The notes: generated from the letters alone by a model not told the origin. A stretch of DNA of 64,000 nucleotides from Achromobacter veterisilvae (GCF_900496975.1 NZ_UFQC01000016.1:1-64000); one strand, 5' to 3'; counted from the first letter of the stretch, positions 25,068 through 35,101 are shown. Program-made: numbers and translations.

Positions 25068-25666
25068 GCGGGCGCTCCGGGGGCGTCCAGCGGGTCCAGC
25101 CCGAATCGCGCCAGCATGCCGGTCAGCGCGATCAGCGGCAGGCCGATGATGGCGGTAGGATCGTCGCTCTGGATGCTCTCCATCAGGGCGATGCCCAGGC
25201 TTTCCGCCTTGGCGCTGCCTGCGGTATCGTAGGGTTCCTCGGCCCGCAGGTAGGCTTCGATCGCCTGGTCCGTCAGGCGGCGGAAGCGGCAGCGCGTGAC
25301 GACGTCGGCTTTTTCCGCGCGCTGGCCGTCGGTGACCGCCAGCGCGCTGTGGAATTCCACGAGCTGGCCCGACAGGGCCCGCAATTGGGCCAGGGCGCGC
25401 GGAAAGTCGCCGGGCTTGCCGATGGGCTGCCCGTCCACGGTGGCCACCTGGTCCGAGCCGATCACGATGCTGCCGGGGCGGTTCGCCGCCACCGCCATGG
25501 CCTTGGCCACGGACAGGCGCAGGGCTAGGGCTTCGGGCGTTTCGCCCGGTTGTGGCGTTTCGTCCACATCGGGGGAAATGGCGGTAAAGGGCAGGCGCAG
25601 GCGGGACAGCAATTCTTTGCGGTAACGCGAGCTGGACGCGAGGATCAGGCTAGGCTTCAGGGGCAT
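25064..25666 (-). CDS. Maf family nucleotide pyrophosphatase (YceF type)
   Basis: House-cleaning pyrophosphatase that hydrolyses non-canonical nucleotides; the YceF subgroup acts on 7-methyl-GTP. The 200-residue protein has the family N-terminus LILASSSRYRKELL, the catalytic block VIGSDQVATVDGQPIGKPG and the C-terminal EPYDTAGSAKAESLG. The SDQVA form and the position next to the yceD-rpmF-plsX-fab cluster favour YceF over YhdE. It is divergent from yceD across about 125 bases. Confidence 0.9.
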   Translation of the reverse strand: MPLKPSLILASSSRYRKELLSRLRLPFTAISPDVDETPQPGETPEALALRLSVAKAMAVAANRPGSIVIGSDQVATVDGQPIGKPGDFPRALAQLRALSGQLVEFHSALAVTDGQRAEKADVVTRCRFRRLTDQAIEAYLRAEEPYDTAGSAKAESLGIALMESIQSDDPTAIIGLPLIALTGMLARFGLDPLDAPGAPA

Positions 25667-25792
25667 GCGATATTTGACGATGGTGCGTAAGTCACAGTAT
25701 TATCTAACGTTTTGCGGCATTTTTGCAGGGACATCGGCACGGAAGTGTGTTGCCCGCCCAGGCAGGAAGCCGTGAATGCAAAGGACTGAATC

Positions 25793-26374
25793 ATTAAGCG
25801 CATCGATGCATTCGCATTCGCCCATATGGGCAAGGAAGCGCATGGCACCATACCTCTTGTGCGGCTTTCGCGCGCGGTTGACGGATTACCCGAACAGCCG
25901 CTGGGCGATGCCGGGCTTGTGACGTGGTCTGTGCGCGGCGAAATGGGCAAGTCTGGCTTGTTGCTCGGCCGGCCGCTCCTGCATGTCCATGTGCAAGCGA
26001 ATCCGGTGGTGGTATGCCAGCGTTGCAATGCGCCGTTTGCGTATCCGGTCGATAGTGAAGTTCTTTTGCAACTGGTCAAGTCCGAAGCCGATCTCGACGA
26101 CGATACTTCCTACGGGGATCAGTCCGACGAGGACGACGAAGACGAAGAAGGAAAAGGTTTTGTGTCCAACCTGCCTGAAAAGGTGGTGGGTTCACATCAT
26201 TTCGATTTGCTGGCCCAGATCGAAGATGAGCTCATTCTGAGCGTTCCGTATGTGCCCAAGCATGATGTATGCCCGGGCGCGCAGGCCAATGCCGGCGAAG
26301 CTTCTCCCGAGGAGCCCGCTGTCAAGCGTCCGTCGCCGTTTGCGGTGCTGGAACAACTGAAGCACAAAGATTGA
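25793..26374 (+). CDS. yceD: YceD/DUF177 family 23S rRNA accumulation protein, probable ATT start
   Basis: A protein linked to large-subunit rRNA accumulation and commonly cotranscribed with rpmF. It has the DUF177 core: [19 protein letters not shown] with its Cys-x2-Cys, an acidic stretch ([11 protein letters not shown]) and [21 protein letters not shown]. The first ATG, at 25826, lacks a ribosome binding site and would cut off IDAFAFAH, which matches the usual IDpfxFAR start of the family. In-frame codons between the upstream TGA (25787-25789) and that ATG contain no ATG, GTG, CTG or TTG. AAGGA at 25781-25785 is seven bases before an ATT at 25793, so initiation there is proposed; the 25790 ATC is the alternative. 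Confidence 0.8.
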   Translation: MKRIDAFAFAHMGKEAHGTIPLVRLSRAVDGLPEQPLGDAGLVTWSVRGEMGKSGLLLGRPLLHVHVQANPVVVCQRCNAPFAYPVDSEVLLQLVKSEADLDDDTSYGDQSDEDDEDEEGKGFVSNLPEKVVGSHHFDLLAQIEDELILSVPYVPKHDVCPGAQANAGEASPEEPAVKRPSPFAVLEQLKHKD

Positions 26375-26397
26375 GATCAACATCGGGCCGCATCGCG

Positions 26398-26403
26398 TAC
26401 AAT
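26398..26403 (+). promoter_or_regulatory. Possible −10 box before rpmF
   Basis: TACAAT, 29 bases before the rpmF ATG. A −35 box at the standard spacing is not clear (TTGAGA at 26371-26376 is four bases too far). It may give an internal promoter for rpmF-plsX-fab. Confidence 0.4.
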
Positions 26404-26426
26404 GCGCCCCGTTTCTAGGAGTCATC

Positions 26427-26609
26427 ATGGCCGTTCAACAAAACAAGAAGTCCCCGTCCAAGCGCGGTATGCACCGTTCGCACGATTTTCTGGTGAACCC
26501 GCCGACCGCGATCGAGCCCACCACGGGCGAAGCGCATCTGCGCCACCACATCAGCCCCAACGGCTTTTACCGCGGCCGCAAGGTCCTGAAGACCAAGGCC
26601 GACGAATAA
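26427..26609 (+). CDS. rpmF: 50S ribosomal protein L32
   Basis: A 60-residue ribosomal protein with the standard start [21 protein letters not shown]. It has the zinc-free C-terminus of this group ([14 protein letters not shown]); the four cysteines of the zinc form are absent. TAGGAG precedes the ATG. It has the universal yceD-rpmF-plsX order. Confidence 0.98.
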   Translation: MAVQQNKKSPSKRGMHRSHDFLVNPPTAIEPTTGEAHLRHHISPNGFYRGRKVLKTKADE

Positions 26610-26668
26610 GGCCCCCGGGCCGAACTCGTACTCGGACCATTTCGGCTGAGCGCTGATACCTGGCACCC

Positions 26669-27736
26669 GTGATACGCATCGCCATAGACTGTATGGGCGG
26701 AGACTTCGGTCTGCCCGTCACGATTCCGGCTGCGATCGAGTTCGCCCGGCAATTTCCGGATACCCGGCTATTGCTGGTCGGGCTTCCCGACGCCATCGAA
26801 GCGGCGCTCTCCGAGCACCGCGGCGTGGCGCGCGATCGCCTTGAAATCGTGGCGGCTTCCGAAGTCGTCACCATGGACGACCCGGTCGAGGTCGCCCTGC
26901 GCCGCAAAAAAGACTCCTCCATGCGCCTGGCCGCCCAGTCCGTCAAGGACGGGCGCGCCGACGCCTGCGTTTCCGCGGGCAACACCGGCGCCTGGATGGC
27001 CATTTCACGCTACGTGCTCAAGACGCTGGACGGCATCGACCGCCCGGCGATCGCCACGTCCATTCCGAACCAGACGGGCCGCGCCACCACGGTGCTGGAC
27101 CTGGGCGCGAATGTGGACTGCACGGCCGAGCACCTTCTGCAATTCGCCATCATGGGCGCCGCGCTGTCGCAGGCGGTGGACCATCGCGAGCGTCCCTCCG
27201 TGGGCCTGCTCAATATCGGCGAAGAAGTCATCAAGGGCAACGAAGTCGTCAAGGAAGCCGCCGAACTGCTTCGCAACAGCCCGCTCAACTTCTACGGCAA
27301 CGTGGAAGGCAACGACATTTTCAAGGGCACGGTCGACGTCGTCGTCTGCGACGGTTTCGTCGGCAACGTCGTGCTCAAGTCCGTCGAGGGGCTGGCGAAG
27401 ATGCTCTCCAGCGTCATCCGCGAAGAGTTCAAACGCAATCTGATCACGCTGCTCGCCGGCGCGGTGGCCCGGCCGGTGCTCAACCGGCTGCGCACCCGCG
27501 TCGACAACCGGCGCTACAACGGCGCCGCGCTGCTGGGCCTGCGAGGCGTGGTCATCAAGAGCCACGGCTCCGCCGACGTCTACGCCTACGGTTTCGCCTT
27601 GCAGCGTGCCCGCGAAGCCGTAGTGAGTAAACTGCTGGAGCGCACCGCTCAGACGGTCGCTCAGATTACCAAGCGCGTTCAATCCGGCGACGTCCCTTCG
27701 GCGCCGCCGCAAAACGTGGCTGGGGACACCGCTTGA
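26669..27736 (+). CDS. plsX: Phosphate acyltransferase PlsX
   Basis: Converts acyl-ACP to acyl-phosphate, the first step of phospholipid synthesis through PlsY. The 355-residue protein begins [13 protein letters not shown] and has the conserved [22 protein letters not shown] and VEGNDIFKG. The start is a GTG at 26669. Its TGA overlaps the fabH start, so plsX and fabH are coupled. Confidence 0.96.
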   Translation: MIRIAIDCMGGDFGLPVTIPAAIEFARQFPDTRLLLVGLPDAIEAALSEHRGVARDRLEIVAASEVVTMDDPVEVALRRKKDSSMRLAAQSVKDGRADACVSAGNTGAWMAISRYVLKTLDGIDRPAIATSIPNQTGRATTVLDLGANVDCTAEHLLQFAIMGAALSQAVDHRERPSVGLLNIGEEVIKGNEVVKEAAELLRNSPLNFYGNVEGNDIFKGTVDVVVCDGFVGNVVLKSVEGLAKMLSSVIREEFKRNLITLLAGAVARPVLNRLRTRVDNRRYNGAALLGLRGVVIKSHGSADVYAYGFALQRAREAVVSKLLERTAQTVAQITKRVQSGDVPSAPPQNVAGDTA

Positions 27737-28722
27737 TGGATACCGCAATGAAATATTCCGTGATCGCGGGCACCGGCAGCTTCCTGCCGGAACGCGTGGT
27801 TTCGAATGACGAACTGGCAGCGGAACTGGCGACGCGCGACATCGCCACCTCCGACGAATGGATCGTCGAGCGCACTGGCATCCGGCAGCGCCACTTGGCC
27901 GAACGCGGCGTCACGACCAGCCAACTGGCCACCGAGGCGTCGCGCCGCGCGCTGGCCGACGCGGGCGTGGACGCGTCCGAGATCGACCTGATCGTCCTGG
28001 CCACCTCGACGCCGGACTTCGTCTTCCCGAGCACCGCCTGCATCGTGCAGGCCAACCTGGGCGCCAAGGGCTCGGCGGCCTTCGACGTGCAGGCCGTGTG
28101 CAGCGGCTTCGTTTACGCGATGACCACCGCCGACAGCTTCATCCGCGCCGGCCGCGCGCGTTGCGCGCTGGTCATCGGCGCCGAAGTCTTTTCGCGCATC
28201 CTGGACTGGAACGACCGCGGCACCTGCGTGCTGTTCGGCGACGGCGCGGGCGCCGTGGTGCTGAAGGCTTCCGACAAGCCGGGCATCCTGGCCGCGCAAC
28301 TGCATGCCGACGGCAGCCAGGGCAAGATCCTGAACGCCGCGGGCAACGTGGCCTATGGCGACGTGACCGGCGACCCGTTCTTGCGCATGGACGGCCAGGC
28401 CGTGTTCAAGCAGGCCGTCACCGTGCTGGACCGTTCCGCGCGCGACACCTGCGCCGAGGCCGGCGTCGATCTCAGCGAAGTCGATTGGCTGATCCCGCAC
28501 CAGGCCAACGTGCGCATCCTGAATTTCCTGGCGCGCAAGCTGTCCGTGCCGGTCGAGAAAGTCGTCATCACCGTCGACAGCCACGCCAATACCTCCGCGG
28601 CAAGCGTGCCGCTGGCCCTGGACGTCGCGCGCCGCGACGGCCGCGTCAAGCCGGGCCAACTGGTCCTGATGCAGGGCGTGGGCGGCGGATTCACCTGGGG
28701 CTCGGTCCTGGCCCGCATGTAG
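27736..28722 (+). CDS. fabH: Beta-ketoacyl-ACP synthase III
   Basis: Condenses acetyl-CoA with malonyl-ACP to start fatty acid chains. The catalytic triad is visible: Cys in DVQAVCSGF (about residue 122), His in IPHQANVRI and Asn in SHANTSAA. The ATG at 27736 shares bases with the plsX stop (TGATG) and gives 328 residues. A second ATG at 27748 (MKYSVIAG) matches most homologues and is an alternative. The gene continues the plsX-fabH-fabD-fabG order. Confidence 0.96.
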   Translation: MDTAMKYSVIAGTGSFLPERVVSNDELAAELATRDIATSDEWIVERTGIRQRHLAERGVTTSQLATEASRRALADAGVDASEIDLIVLATSTPDFVFPSTACIVQANLGAKGSAAFDVQAVCSGFVYAMTTADSFIRAGRARCALVIGAEVFSRILDWNDRGTCVLFGDGAGAVVLKASDKPGILAAQLHADGSQGKILNAAGNVAYGDVTGDPFLRMDGQAVFKQAVTVLDRSARDTCAEAGVDLSEVDWLIPHQANVRILNFLARKLSVPVEKVVITVDSHANTSAASVPLALDVARRDGRVKPGQLVLMQGVGGGFTWGSVLARM

Positions 28723-28816
28723 GGGCGAGCCCGGCCGGAGGCGGCGCGCGCCGCAACCGCCGGGATGACGCGCCCGACATTCCACACAGACACTGAATCA
28801 ATCCATACGGTCAACC

Positions 28817-29755
28817 ATGAAAATCGCTTTTGTCTTTCCTGGCCAAGGTTCTCAAGCTGTCGGCATGCTGGACGCCTGGTCCGGCGTCGCCGCCGTCGCG
28901 GACACCGTGGCGCGGGCGTCGCAGGCCCTGGGGCAGGACCTGGGCGCGCTGATCGCGCAAGGCCCCGCGGAGCAACTCAACCTGACCACCAACACCCAGC
29001 CCGCGATGCTGACGGCCGGCGCCGCGGTGTACGCGGCCTGGTGCGCCGCGGGCGGCCGCAAGCCGGACGTCGTGGCGGGCCACAGCCTGGGCGAATATGC
29101 CGCGCTGACGGCGGCCGGCTCGCTCTCGCTTGAAGACGCCGTGCGCCTGGTGCGCGTGCGCGCCGACGCCATGCAGGCCGCCGTGCCGGTCGGCACCGGC
29201 GCAATGGCAGCCATCCTGGGCCTGGACGACGACGCCGTGCGCGCGGCCTGCGCCGCCGCCGCCCAGGGCGAAGTGGTCGAGGCCGTGAACTTCAATGCGC
29301 CGGCCCAGGTCGTGATCGCCGGCCACAAGGCCGCCGTCGAGCGCGCCTGCGAACAGGCCAAGGCCGCCGGCGCCAAGCGCGCGCTGCTGCTGCCGGTGTC
29401 CGCGCCGTTCCATTCCAGCCTGCTCAAGCCCGCCGCCGAGGTGCTGGCCGGCGCGCTGGCCGGCGTCGCGGTGTCGGCCCCGCAGGTGCAGGTCATCAAC
29501 AACGTGGACGTGGCCTCGCCGGTCGAACCTGGGGCAATCCGGGATGCGCTGGTGCGCCAGGCATGGCATCCTGTGCGCTGGGTCGAAACCCTGCGCGCGA
29601 TGAAGGCACAAGGCGTCACGCACGTCATCGAATGCGGTCCCGGCAAGGTGCTGGCCGGTCTGACCAAGCGCATCGATCCCGAACTCACGGGCATGGCCAT
29701 CACCGATCCGGCTTCGCTCGAAGCCGCGCTGGCCGCCGTCAACGGAAACCAATGA
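28817..29755 (+). CDS. fabD: Malonyl-CoA:ACP transacylase
   Basis: Loads malonyl groups from CoA to acyl carrier protein. The 312-residue protein starts MKIAFVFPGQGSQAVGML, and the nucleophile serine is in GHSLGEYAA (about residue 90). The second catalytic histidine is in APFHSSLL. It ends in an ATGA overlap with fabG. An approximately 94-base gap separates it from fabH. Confidence 0.97.
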   Translation: MKIAFVFPGQGSQAVGMLDAWSGVAAVADTVARASQALGQDLGALIAQGPAEQLNLTTNTQPAMLTAGAAVYAAWCAAGGRKPDVVAGHSLGEYAALTAAGSLSLEDAVRLVRVRADAMQAAVPVGTGAMAAILGLDDDAVRAACAAAAQGEVVEAVNFNAPAQVVIAGHKAAVERACEQAKAAGAKRALLLPVSAPFHSSLLKPAAEVLAGALAGVAVSAPQVQVINNVDVASPVEPGAIRDALVRQAWHPVRWVETLRAMKAQGVTHVIECGPGKVLAGLTKRIDPELTGMAITDPASLEAALAAVNGNQ

Positions 29756-30510
29756 ACATGGACAACACCTCGATCGAACTGCAGGGCAAGATCGCGCTGG
29801 TGACCGGCGCCACGCGCGGCATCGGCCGCGCCATCGCCCAGGAACTGGCGGCGCGCGGCGCCACCGTCGTCGGCACCGCCACGTCCGAATCGGGCGCGGC
29901 CGCCATCACCGAAGCGCTGGCGCCGTTCGGCGGCCGCGGCGTGGTGCTGGACGTGACCGACGCCGCGGCCTGCGACGCCCTGATCGACGCGCTGGGCAAG
30001 GAAGGCGGCGGTCCGCACATCCTCGTCAATAACGCCGGCATCACGCGTGATACGCTGGCGATGCGCATGAAGGACGAAGACTGGTCGGCCGTCATCGACA
30101 CCAACCTGGCGTCGGTGTTCCGCCTGTCGCGCGCGGTGTTGCGCAGCATGATGAAGGCCCGTTGGGGACGCATCATCAACGTCACCTCGGTGGTGGGCTC
30201 CAGCGGCAACCCCGGCCAGGCCAATTACGCGGCCGCCAAGGCCGGCGTGGCCGGCATGGCGCGCGCGCTGGCCCGCGAACTGGGCAGCCGCAACATCACC
30301 GTGAATTGCGTGGCCCCCGGTTTCATCGACACGGACATGACGCGCGCCCTGGGCGAAACCCAGACCGCCGCATTGTTGCAGCAGATTCCGCTGGGCCGCC
30401 TCGGTTCGCCGGCGGACATCGCGCACGCGGTGGCCTTTTTGTCCGGGCCGCAGGCGGGTTACATTACCGGCACCACCCTGCACGTCAACGGCGGGATGTA
30501 CATGCAATAA
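29752..30510 (+). CDS. fabG: 3-oxoacyl-ACP reductase
   Basis: NADPH-dependent reductase of the first reductive step in the fatty acid elongation cycle. The short-chain dehydrogenase fold is clear: cofactor motif TGATRGIG (about 19-26), NNAG, catalytic Ser-Tyr-Lys in VTSVVGSSGNPGQANYAAAKAG, and C-terminal GGMYMQ. The start overlaps the fabD stop (ATGA); the other ATG at 29758 would remove two residues. The product has 252 residues. Confidence 0.97.
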   Translation: MNMDNTSIELQGKIALVTGATRGIGRAIAQELAARGATVVGTATSESGAAAITEALAPFGGRGVVLDVTDAAACDALIDALGKEGGGPHILVNNAGITRDTLAMRMKDEDWSAVIDTNLASVFRLSRAVLRSMMKARWGRIINVTSVVGSSGNPGQANYAAAKAGVAGMARALARELGSRNITVNCVAPGFIDTDMTRALGETQTAALLQQIPLGRLGSPADIAHAVAFLSGPQAGYITGTTLHVNGGMYMQ

Positions 30511-30687
30511 ATCACGAATCGCGCGAAGGCGGCCCCGGCCGCCGCGCCGCCGCCGGATGATGGGCGGGGCAATGCGCGGTTCAACCGGAAACGCTGCACA
30601 CGGGTTTCCTGCGCCATTTCGGGCGACAGATCAAGTGCGCAGTGTTATTTTTGTCACGGCCAGGCGTCGCAATACTCCGCGCTTGGC

Positions 30688-30693
30688 TATAAT
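30688..30693 (+). promoter_or_regulatory. −10 box of acpP
   Basis: A consensus TATAAT 30 bases before the acpP ATG, with GGAGA in the expected ribosome-binding position (about 30713-30717). No good −35 lies at 17 bases. A separate promoter would suit the very high acpP expression expected. Confidence 0.55.
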
Positions 30694-30723
30694 TCGCGGG
30701 ATTTTTCCCAATTGGAGATCTGC

Positions 30724-30963
30724 ATGGAAAGCATCGAACAGCGCGTCAAGAAGATCGTCGCTGAACAACTTGGCGTCAACGAAGCCGAGATCAAGAACGA
30801 ATCCTCCTTCCTTGACGACCTCGGTGCCGATTCGCTCGACATGGTCGAACTGGTCATGGCGCTCGAAGACGAATTCGAGACCGAGATCCCCGACGAAGAG
30901 GCCGAAAAGATCACGACCGTGCAACAAGCGATTGACTACATCAATTCGCACGGCAAGCAGTAA
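30724..30963 (+). CDS. acpP: Acyl carrier protein
   Basis: Acidic 79-residue carrier that holds growing acyl chains on phosphopantetheine at Ser37 in [12 protein letters not shown]. The start is [12 protein letters not shown]; an in-frame TTG upstream is not needed. It sits between fabG and fabF as in most proteobacteria, with its own −10 box. Confidence 0.98.
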
Positions 30964-31155
30964 GCTAGGCCTATACCCTTCCGGTGGCCCGAGGACGGAC
31001 TTCGGAGCCTGCCGGAAAATCGGGGCGGTTTCAGGAATTTGCCGTGTGGTCCGCATGCGGGAAGGGCGTGGTAAAGCCCGACCCGCTTTTGCGTGGGCCG
31101 CACGTGCAGCGCATCCCGAAAACCGCCTTTCTTTTGTCTGTTTGAGGAGTCATCC

Positions 31156-32385
31156 GTGAAGCGACGTGTCGTCATCACCGGCCTGGGTATCGTTTCTCCC
31201 GTGGGGAACGACCTGACCACCGCTTGGGACAATATCGTCAACGGACGTTCTGGCATCAGCCGCATCACCCGTTTCGATCCCTCGGCCATCACCACGCATA
31301 TCGCCGGCGAAGTCAAAGACTTCGACATCAGCACCTATATTTCGGCCAAGGAAGCCCGCCAGATGGATACGTTCATCCATTACGGCCTGGCTGCCGGAAT
31401 GCAGGCATGGCGCGATAGCGGCCTGGAAGTCACCGAAGCCAACGCCGAACGCATCGGCGTGATCGTGGGTTCCGGCATCGGCGGCCTGCCGCGCATCGAG
31501 GAGACCCAGGTCGAATACCTGGCCAAGGGTCCGCGCCGCATTTCGCCGTTCTTCGTGCCGGGTTCGCTGATCAACCTGATCTCCGGCCATTTGTCCATCG
31601 CGTATGGCATGAAGGGTCCGAGCTACGCGGTCGTGTCGGCTTGCACCACCGGCCTGCATTGCATCGGCGATGCCGCGCGCCTGATCGAGTACGGCGATGC
31701 CGACGTCATGGTGGCCGGCGGCGCCGAGTCGACCGTGTCGCCGCTGGGTATCGGCGGCTTTGCCGCCATGCGCGCCCTGTCGACCCGCAACGACGATCCC
31801 GAGACGGCTTCGCGTCCCTGGGACCGCGACCGCGACGGTTTCGTGCTGGGCGAAGGCGCGGGCGTGCTGGTGCTGGAAGAGTACGAACACGCCAAGAAGC
31901 GCGGCGCGCGCATCTACGGCGAGCTTGCAGGCTACGGCATGAGCTCCGACGCGCACCACATCACGGCCCCCGACAAGGACGGCCCGCGCCGCGGCGTTCT
32001 GAACGCGCTGCGCAATGGCGGCCTGAACGCGGAAGACATCCAGTACGTCAACGCCCACGGTACCTCGACGCCCCTGGGCGACAAGAACGAGACCGACGCG
32101 CTGAAGCTGGCCTTCGGCGACCACGCCAAGAAGCTGGTGGTCAACTCGACCAAGTCCATGACCGGGCACCTGCTCGGCGCGGCCGGCGGCATCGAGGCGG
32201 TGTTCACCACCCTGGCCGTGTACAACCAGGTCTCGCCTCCGACGATCAACATCTTCAATCAAGATCCCGAATGCGATCTGGATTACTGCGCCAACGAAGC
32301 GCGGCAGATGAAGATCGACGTGGGCCTGTCCAACTCGTTCGGCTTCGGCGGCACCAACGGCTCCATGGCCGTTCGCCGGGTCTGA
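31156..32385 (+). CDS. fabF: Beta-ketoacyl-ACP synthase II
   Basis: Elongates acyl-ACP, including the palmitoleoyl to cis-vaccenoyl step. The 409-residue protein begins [18 protein letters not shown]. The catalytic triad is Cys in [12 protein letters not shown], His in [11 protein letters not shown] and His in [11 protein letters not shown]. The start is a GTG at 31156 behind GAGGAG. About 190 non-coding bases separate it from acpP. Confidence 0.97.
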   Translation: MKRRVVITGLGIVSPVGNDLTTAWDNIVNGRSGISRITRFDPSAITTHIAGEVKDFDISTYISAKEARQMDTFIHYGLAAGMQAWRDSGLEVTEANAERIGVIVGSGIGGLPRIEETQVEYLAKGPRRISPFFVPGSLINLISGHLSIAYGMKGPSYAVVSACTTGLHCIGDAARLIEYGDADVMVAGGAESTVSPLGIGGFAAMRALSTRNDDPETASRPWDRDRDGFVLGEGAGVLVLEEYEHAKKRGARIYGELAGYGMSSDAHHITAPDKDGPRRGVLNALRNGGLNAEDIQYVNAHGTSTPLGDKNETDALKLAFGDHAKKLVVNSTKSMTGHLLGAAGGIEAVFTTLAVYNQVSPPTINIFNQDPECDLDYCANEARQMKIDVGLSNSFGFGGTNGSMAVRRV

Positions 32386-32386
32386 T

Positions 32387-32881
32387 TTGGAAGACCCGGT
32401 CGGGGGGCGCTGGTCGTTCCGCGTGCCTGTCTCGCATCCGAGGGGCGCCAAGGTGATTTACGCCCTGGCGCTGGCCTCGGCCGCGGGCAGCGCGCTGACG
32501 GCCGCGTCCTGGCACGGCCTGCCCTGGGCGGCGGGCGCGGCGGTCGCGCTCCTGCTTGCGTTGGCAGGGCTGTTACACTCGGCACGGAGCGGCCCGTCCC
32601 CGGTATCGGCGCTGCGTACGGCGGCCGGGGCAGGGCGCTGGCAGTTGCGGCTGCCGCAAGGCTGGCAGGACGCAAGTCTCCTGGACCGGCAGCGCGGCCC
32701 CCGCTGGCTTACGCTCACTTTGCAGCCCTTGCCCACCGGGAGTACGGCCTTTACCCCTAGCAAAATCACTCTCACCGTCTGGCAGCGGACGTTGCGACCC
32801 GAGTCCTGGCGGCGCCTTTGCCTGCTGACGGGCACGGCGCGGCGCGCGCGGCCGGCGGCCGGCCCGCGGGAGGCCTCATGA
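32387..32881 (+). CDS. Small membrane protein, YgfX-like, upstream of rpoE
   Basis: A 164-residue protein with two likely membrane helices (about 23-42 and 45-66) and a soluble C-terminus containing WQLRLPQGWQ and LTVWQRTLRPESWRRLCLL. The layout (two N-terminal helices, then a short beta domain ending in an xSxxxWRRLRxxLR-like motif) resembles the YgfX family; this is a topological match, not a confident homology call. The start is a TTG just after the fabF stop, and the stop overlaps the rpoE ATG (ATGA), so translation of rpoE depends on it. Its role may be in envelope-stress sigma control, but this is inference. Confidence 0.55.
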   Translation: MEDPVGGRWSFRVPVSHPRGAKVIYALALASAAGSALTAASWHGLPWAAGAAVALLLALAGLLHSARSGPSPVSALRTAAGAGRWQLRLPQGWQDASLLDRQRGPRWLTLTLQPLPTGSTAFTPSKITLTVWQRTLRPESWRRLCLLTGTARRARPAAGPREAS

Positions 32882-33477
32882 GCGAGCGCGAAGTCGACGC
32901 CGAGCTTGTCGCGCGCGTTCAGCGAGGCGACAAGAAGGCATTCGACCTGCTGGTGCTCAAGTACCAGCGCAAGATTCTCCGTCTGCTGGCCCGGATGATC
33001 CGCGACCCCGCCGAAATCGAGGACGTGGCCCAGGAAGCGTTCATCAAGGCCTATCGCGCCTTGCCCCAGTTCCGGGGGGAGAGCGCCTTCTACACTTGGC
33101 TGTATCGTATCGCCATCAATACGGCGCGGAACTGGCTGGCCTCCCAGGGCCGGCGCCCCAGCGCGCCCAACGCGATAGAAACGGAAGACGGTGAAACTTT
33201 TAACGAAACCGACAACCTAACCGATATAAGCACGCCGGAATCCATGGTCGCCAGCCGCGAAATCGCCGAGACGGTGAACGCGGCTATCGAGGAATTGCCT
33301 GAAGAATTGCGCACCGCAATCGTCCTGCGTGAAATCGAAGGTATGAGTTACGAAGACATCGCCCAGAGCATGGATTGCCCGATAGGTACGGTGCGTTCCC
33401 GCATTTTTCGTGCGCGTGAAGCCATCGCCACCAAATTGCGCCCATTGCTAGGCACCGATGCCGAGCGTCGCTGGTAA
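32878..33477 (+). CDS. rpoE: RNA polymerase sigma factor RpoE (sigma-24)
   Basis: ECF sigma factor of the envelope stress response. The 199-residue protein has region 2 (DKKAFDLLVLKYQ to AYRALPQF) and region 4 (ELPEELRTAIVLREIEGMSYEDIAQ and GTVRSRIFRARE). The ATG at 32878 overlaps the preceding stop and follows a GGGAGG; an upstream frame is not conserved. The full rpoE-rseA-rseB-mucD order follows. Confidence 0.96.
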   Translation: MSEREVDAELVARVQRGDKKAFDLLVLKYQRKILRLLARMIRDPAEIEDVAQEAFIKAYRALPQFRGESAFYTWLYRIAINTARNWLASQGRRPSAPNAIETEDGETFNETDNLTDISTPESMVASREIAETVNAAIEELPEELRTAIVLREIEGMSYEDIAQSMDCPIGTVRSRIFRAREAIATKLRPLLGTDAERRW

Positions 33478-33489
33478 GGAGTGGCAGTC

Positions 33490-34002
33490 ATGCAAACAGC
33501 AGCCAAATCCGTCGTGATCTCCGAGTCCTCCTGGGAGGAGTCGGTCTCCGCCTGGATGGACGGAGAGGAATCCGACGATATTTTTCCCGGCTTGTTGTCC
33601 CGAGAGGGACGCCAGACCTGGGACACCTATCACTTGATCGGTGATTCCCTGCGCAACGCCGATCTGGCGCTGACCCCCAGCGCGGCTTTCCAGTCGCGGC
33701 TGGCACGGGCCCTGGATGCGGAATTGCCCATCGTTGCGGCGCCTCGGCGCCGTTCGCCTTTGCGCCTGGGCCTGTCCGGCCTGGCCGTGGCCGCCGCGGT
33801 GGCTACCGTCGCCTGGGTGGCGCAGCCCTATCTGACCGGCGAGCCGGGCGGGGAAGTGCGCGTGCTGGCCGACGCCAGCTCGCCGGCATCGGCGTCCGCC
33901 GCGGACGATTCGGGCTTGCGCGACTACCTGGAGGCCCACCGCCAGATGGCCGGCCCCAGCGCCGTCCGGCAGGTGTCGTTCGACATGGGAGCGGGGCGTT
34001 GA
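33490..34002 (+). CDS. rseA: Anti-sigma-E factor RseA/MucA
   Basis: Inner-membrane anti-sigma factor that holds RpoE. The 170-residue protein has the RseA N-terminal domain (SWEESVSAWMDGEE and TYHLIGDSLRN), one membrane helix (about 98-116, LGLSGLAVAAAVATVAWVA) and a short periplasmic tail. A GTG at 33481 is in frame, but AAGGAG fits the ATG at 33490. Its stop overlaps the rseB ATG. Proteolysis of this protein releases RpoE under stress, as known for the family. Confidence 0.9.
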   Translation: MQTAAKSVVISESSWEESVSAWMDGEESDDIFPGLLSREGRQTWDTYHLIGDSLRNADLALTPSAAFQSRLARALDAELPIVAAPRRRSPLRLGLSGLAVAAAVATVAWVAQPYLTGEPGGEVRVLADASSPASASAADDSGLRDYLEAHRQMAGPSAVRQVSFDMGAGR

Positions 34003-35063
34003 TGGCGCTTGTGCTTCCATCACGCTGGCCGGTACTGGGTCTGGGACGCGCCGCTACGCTGCAGGCCCATCGCGCCGGCTGGTTTGCCGCAACGCTCCTG
34101 GCCGCTTTCCTGGCGGCGCACGAACCGGCGCGAGCCGCCGACGCGGCGCCCGCCGCCGATGACGTGGTCCAGTTGCTGACCCGCATCCAGCAGGCGGCGC
34201 GCAAGCAGGACTACGCGGGCGTCTTCATGTATCAGCAAGGCGAGACGATCCAATCCTCGCGCCTGGTGCACGTCCTGGACGGCACCGGCGAGCGCGAGCG
34301 CCTGGAGATCCTCGACGGCCAGCCCCGCGAATACCTGCGCCACAACGACGACGTGCAGTGCCTGATCCCCGAGCGCAAGACGGTGCTGATCGAGCGCCGC
34401 CGGGGCGACCGCTTTCCCGGGCTGCTGCTCGGAGACGCGGCCAATCTGCCCGAAAACTACAAGATCCGCGCCGAACCCGCCCTGCATCGCGTCGCCGGCC
34501 GGGAATGCCGCCTGATCACGATAGAACCGCTGGACAAGCTGCGCTACGGCTACCGGCTGTGCGCGGACGTCGAAACCAATCTGCTGCTCAAGGCCCAGAC
34601 CCTGAACGCCGCGCGCGGCGTGGTGGAACAGGTATCGTTCACCTCGCTGCGCCTGGGCCCGGAAGTCGATCCCCAGCTCCTGACCTCGCGCTGGAGCACG
34701 CGCGACTGGAAGGTGCTCGAACCCTCCATGAAGCCGGTGGACCTCGCCGCCCAGGGCTGGCGCATTCCGGCCCCCAAGGGCTTCAAGACGGTCATGCAGG
34801 TGGCCCGGTCCATGGGGCGCGGCGCCACGGTCAGCCAGATGGTGCTGTCCGACGGGCTGGCGGCCATTTCCGTGTTCATCGAACCCTACGACAGCCAGCG
34901 CGGCCACCGTCCGCCGCATGGCGCCGCGCAACGGGGTTCCATTACCGTCTATGGCACGCGCATCGCGGATTTCTGGCTGACCGCCGTGGGCGAAGTGCCC
35001 GTGGCCACGCTGGAACAGCTTGCCGAGTCCACAGAATACGTGCCTGCCGCCGGGTCCAAGTGA
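34002..35063 (+). CDS. rseB: Periplasmic sigma-E regulator RseB/MucB
   Basis: Periplasmic lipoprotein-fold sensor that binds RseA and shields it from DegS. The 353-residue precursor has a signal peptide (WFAATLLAAFLAAHEPARA, cleaved at about 46), a MucB/RseB N-terminal domain (DVVQLLTRIQQAARKQDYAGVFMYQQG) and the C-terminal domain (DWKVLEPSMKPV). Start by TGATG overlap with rseA. Confidence 0.92.
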   Translation: MALVLPSRWPVLGLGRAATLQAHRAGWFAATLLAAFLAAHEPARAADAAPAADDVVQLLTRIQQAARKQDYAGVFMYQQGETIQSSRLVHVLDGTGERERLEILDGQPREYLRHNDDVQCLIPERKTVLIERRRGDRFPGLLLGDAANLPENYKIRAEPALHRVAGRECRLITIEPLDKLRYGYRLCADVETNLLLKAQTLNAARGVVEQVSFTSLRLGPEVDPQLLTSRWSTRDWKVLEPSMKPVDLAAQGWRIPAPKGFKTVMQVARSMGRGATVSQMVLSDGLAAISVFIEPYDSQRGHRPPHGAAQRGSITVYGTRIADFWLTAVGEVPVATLEQLAESTEYVPAAGSK

Positions 35064-35101
35064 TCGCCAGGCGCGGCGCGCAGCAATTTCGGAGTAAGTC
35101 T

